From SZUA-229 sp041589175 (lineage in GTDB: Bacteria > Pseudomonadota > Gammaproteobacteria > SZUA-229): a DNA stretch of 24,025 nt. Within the stretch, counting starts at the first letter, position 1, and the number at the start of each line of letters is the position of its first letter. The stretch is taken from contig JBFHWF010000032.1 in assembly GCA_041589175.1 (NCBI GenBank), positions 1-24,025 on the forward strand, given 5' to 3'. A model generated the notes under the pieces. The model saw nothing but the letters and a program-made list of their open reading frames with translations. It did no database searches and was not told the DNA's origin. Shown here in pieces: positions 23,036-24,025 of this stretch. A program made the translations under genes and the position numbers.

Positions 23036-24025
23036 ATGACAACCATACTCAAGTCCGACAAGCTGGGCCAGGTCGTTTACGACATTCGCGGTCCCGTGCT
23101 GCACGAAGCCAGGCGCCTGGAAGAAGAAGGCCATCGTATTACCAAACTGAATATCGGTAACCCGGCACCGTTTGGCCTCAATGCCCCGGATGAGATTATT
23201 CAGGATGTCATGCGCAACCTGATCAACTGTGAAGGTTATTCCGACTCGAAAGGGGTGTACTACGCCCGCAAGGCGGTGATGCAGTACTGCCAGTCGAAGA
23301 ACTTTCCTTCTGATGTAGACGTGGACGATATCTTCCTCGGCAATGGCGTCAGCGAACTGATCGTAATGTCGATGCAGGCACTGTTAAATAATGGCGACGA
23401 AATGCTGATCCCGGCACCGGACTATCCACTATGGACCGCAGCGGTGAGTCTTTCTGGTGGTACGCCCGTGCACTATCTGTGTGACGAAGCTAATGACTGG
23501 CAACCGGATATTGCCGACATGGAAAGCAAGATCACCTCGAAGACGCGGGGCATCGTGGTTATCAATCCGAACAACCCAACCGGTGCGGTGTACAGCAAGG
23601 AAACCCTGCTGAAAATCATCGAGCTGGCGCGCAAGCACAGGCTGGTGATCTTCGCCGACGAAATCTACGACAAGATCATCTACGACGAAGCCAAACACAT
23701 TGCCATGGCCTCATTGGCGGATGATATTTTAATTATCAGCTTTAACGGCCTGTCCAAGTCCTATCGTGTGGCGGGTTTCCGCGCCGGCTGGATGGTCATC
23801 AGTGGTGCCAAGGATCATGCCATCGACTATATCCAGGGCATGGAATTACTGGCATCGATGCGCCTGTGTTCCAATGTACCCGGTCAGCATGCAATCCAGA
23901 CTTCATTGGGTGGCTACCAGAGCATTAACGATCTGGTTAAACCGGGCGGACGTTTATATGAACAGATGGATTACAGCTGGAAAATGATCAACCAGCTGGA
24001 AGGTGTCAGCTGCGTTCGGCCGAAA
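23036..24025 (+). CDS. alaA: Alanine aminotransferase AlaA, 3' end cut by window
   Basis: This is a PLP-dependent class I/II aminotransferase that makes alanine from pyruvate and glutamate. The first 330 residues are present; E. coli AlaA has about 405, so the end lies beyond the window. The reading frame is uninterrupted to the last base. The sequence follows E. coli AlaA (YfbQ) closely: YDIRGPVLHEARRLEEEGH, KLNIGNPAPFGL, GNGVSELIVMSMQALLNNGD, NPNNPTGAVYSKE, FADEIYDKIIYD and the PLP lysine in NGLSKSYRVAGFRAGWM. ATG 23036 gives the expected N-terminus (MTTILKSDKLGQVVYDIRGP); no strong Shine-Dalgarno is visible. It is divergent from the Fur-box gene. Confidence 0.95.
   Translation, partial: MTTILKSDKLGQVVYDIRGPVLHEARRLEEEGHRITKLNIGNPAPFGLNAPDEIIQDVMRNLINCEGYSDSKGVYYARKAVMQYCQSKNFPSDVDVDDIFLGNGVSELIVMSMQALLNNGDEMLIPAPDYPLWTAAVSLSGGTPVHYLCDEANDWQPDIADMESKITSKTRGIVVINPNNPTGAVYSKETLLKIIELARKHRLVIFADEIYDKIIYDEAKHIAMASLADDILIISFNGLSKSYRVAGFRAGWMVISGAKDHAIDYIQGMELLASMRLCSNVPGQHAIQTSLGGYQSINDLVKPGGRLYEQMDYSWKMINQLEGVSCVRPK

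Overview
This 24 kb window is a chromosomal stretch from a gammaproteobacterium. The evidence is the gene content and order. dnaB is followed directly by alr. A pdxJ ... BarA/GacS-type kinase ... cysM-rlmD order matches the classical gammaproteobacterial neighbourhood. The AlaA and AroG homologues at the right end are of the proteobacterial type. Base composition is moderate. I cannot name the genus. No rRNA, tRNA, CRISPR array, prophage or complete insertion sequence was seen.

Left part (1-8030). dnaB and alr run rightwards 7 bp apart, followed by a lipoprotein that is an eight-bladed PQQ-type beta-propeller. A bidirectional terminator separates these from a leftward pair: a CHASE2-sensor class III adenylate cyclase and, downstream of it, an HD protein resembling class I cyclic-nucleotide phosphodiesterases. 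The 163 bp between the two holds two CRP-like sites, which suggests a cAMP synthesis/degradation module with feedback. pdxJ is divergent from the cyclase.

Middle part (8038-15546). Four leftward genes encode signalling and surface proteins. In transcription order they are a TonB-dependent receptor, an orphan periplasmic ABC-type binding protein, a BarA/GacS-like hybrid histidine kinase (4 nt between stop and start counting, effectively coupled), and a diguanylate cyclase with a c-type heme sensor domain. The binding-protein gene has a TTG start and a nested hairpin that would cover its Shine-Dalgarno sequence.

Right part (15791-21634). Rightward housekeeping genes: cysM, rlmD, an inositol-monophosphatase family gene, a SPOR-domain protein with a long Ala/Glu/Lys helix, a YigB-like HAD phosphatase, and an AroG-type DAHP synthase with its own sigma70-like promoter.

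Far right (21635-24025). A 0.9 kb non-coding stretch is rich in repeats: tandem decamers, a 35-bp perfect inverted repeat pair, a REP-like palindrome and three terminator hairpins. Next is a small leftward gene for a 62-residue cysteine-containing protein, whose promoter is overlapped by a near-perfect Fur-box-like palindrome. Last is the start of alaA, cut by the window end.

The most interesting candidates are the cAMP module with tandem CRP-like sites, the Fur-box-controlled small Cys protein, and the receptor/binding-protein/kinase cassette inserted between the barA-like gene and cysM.
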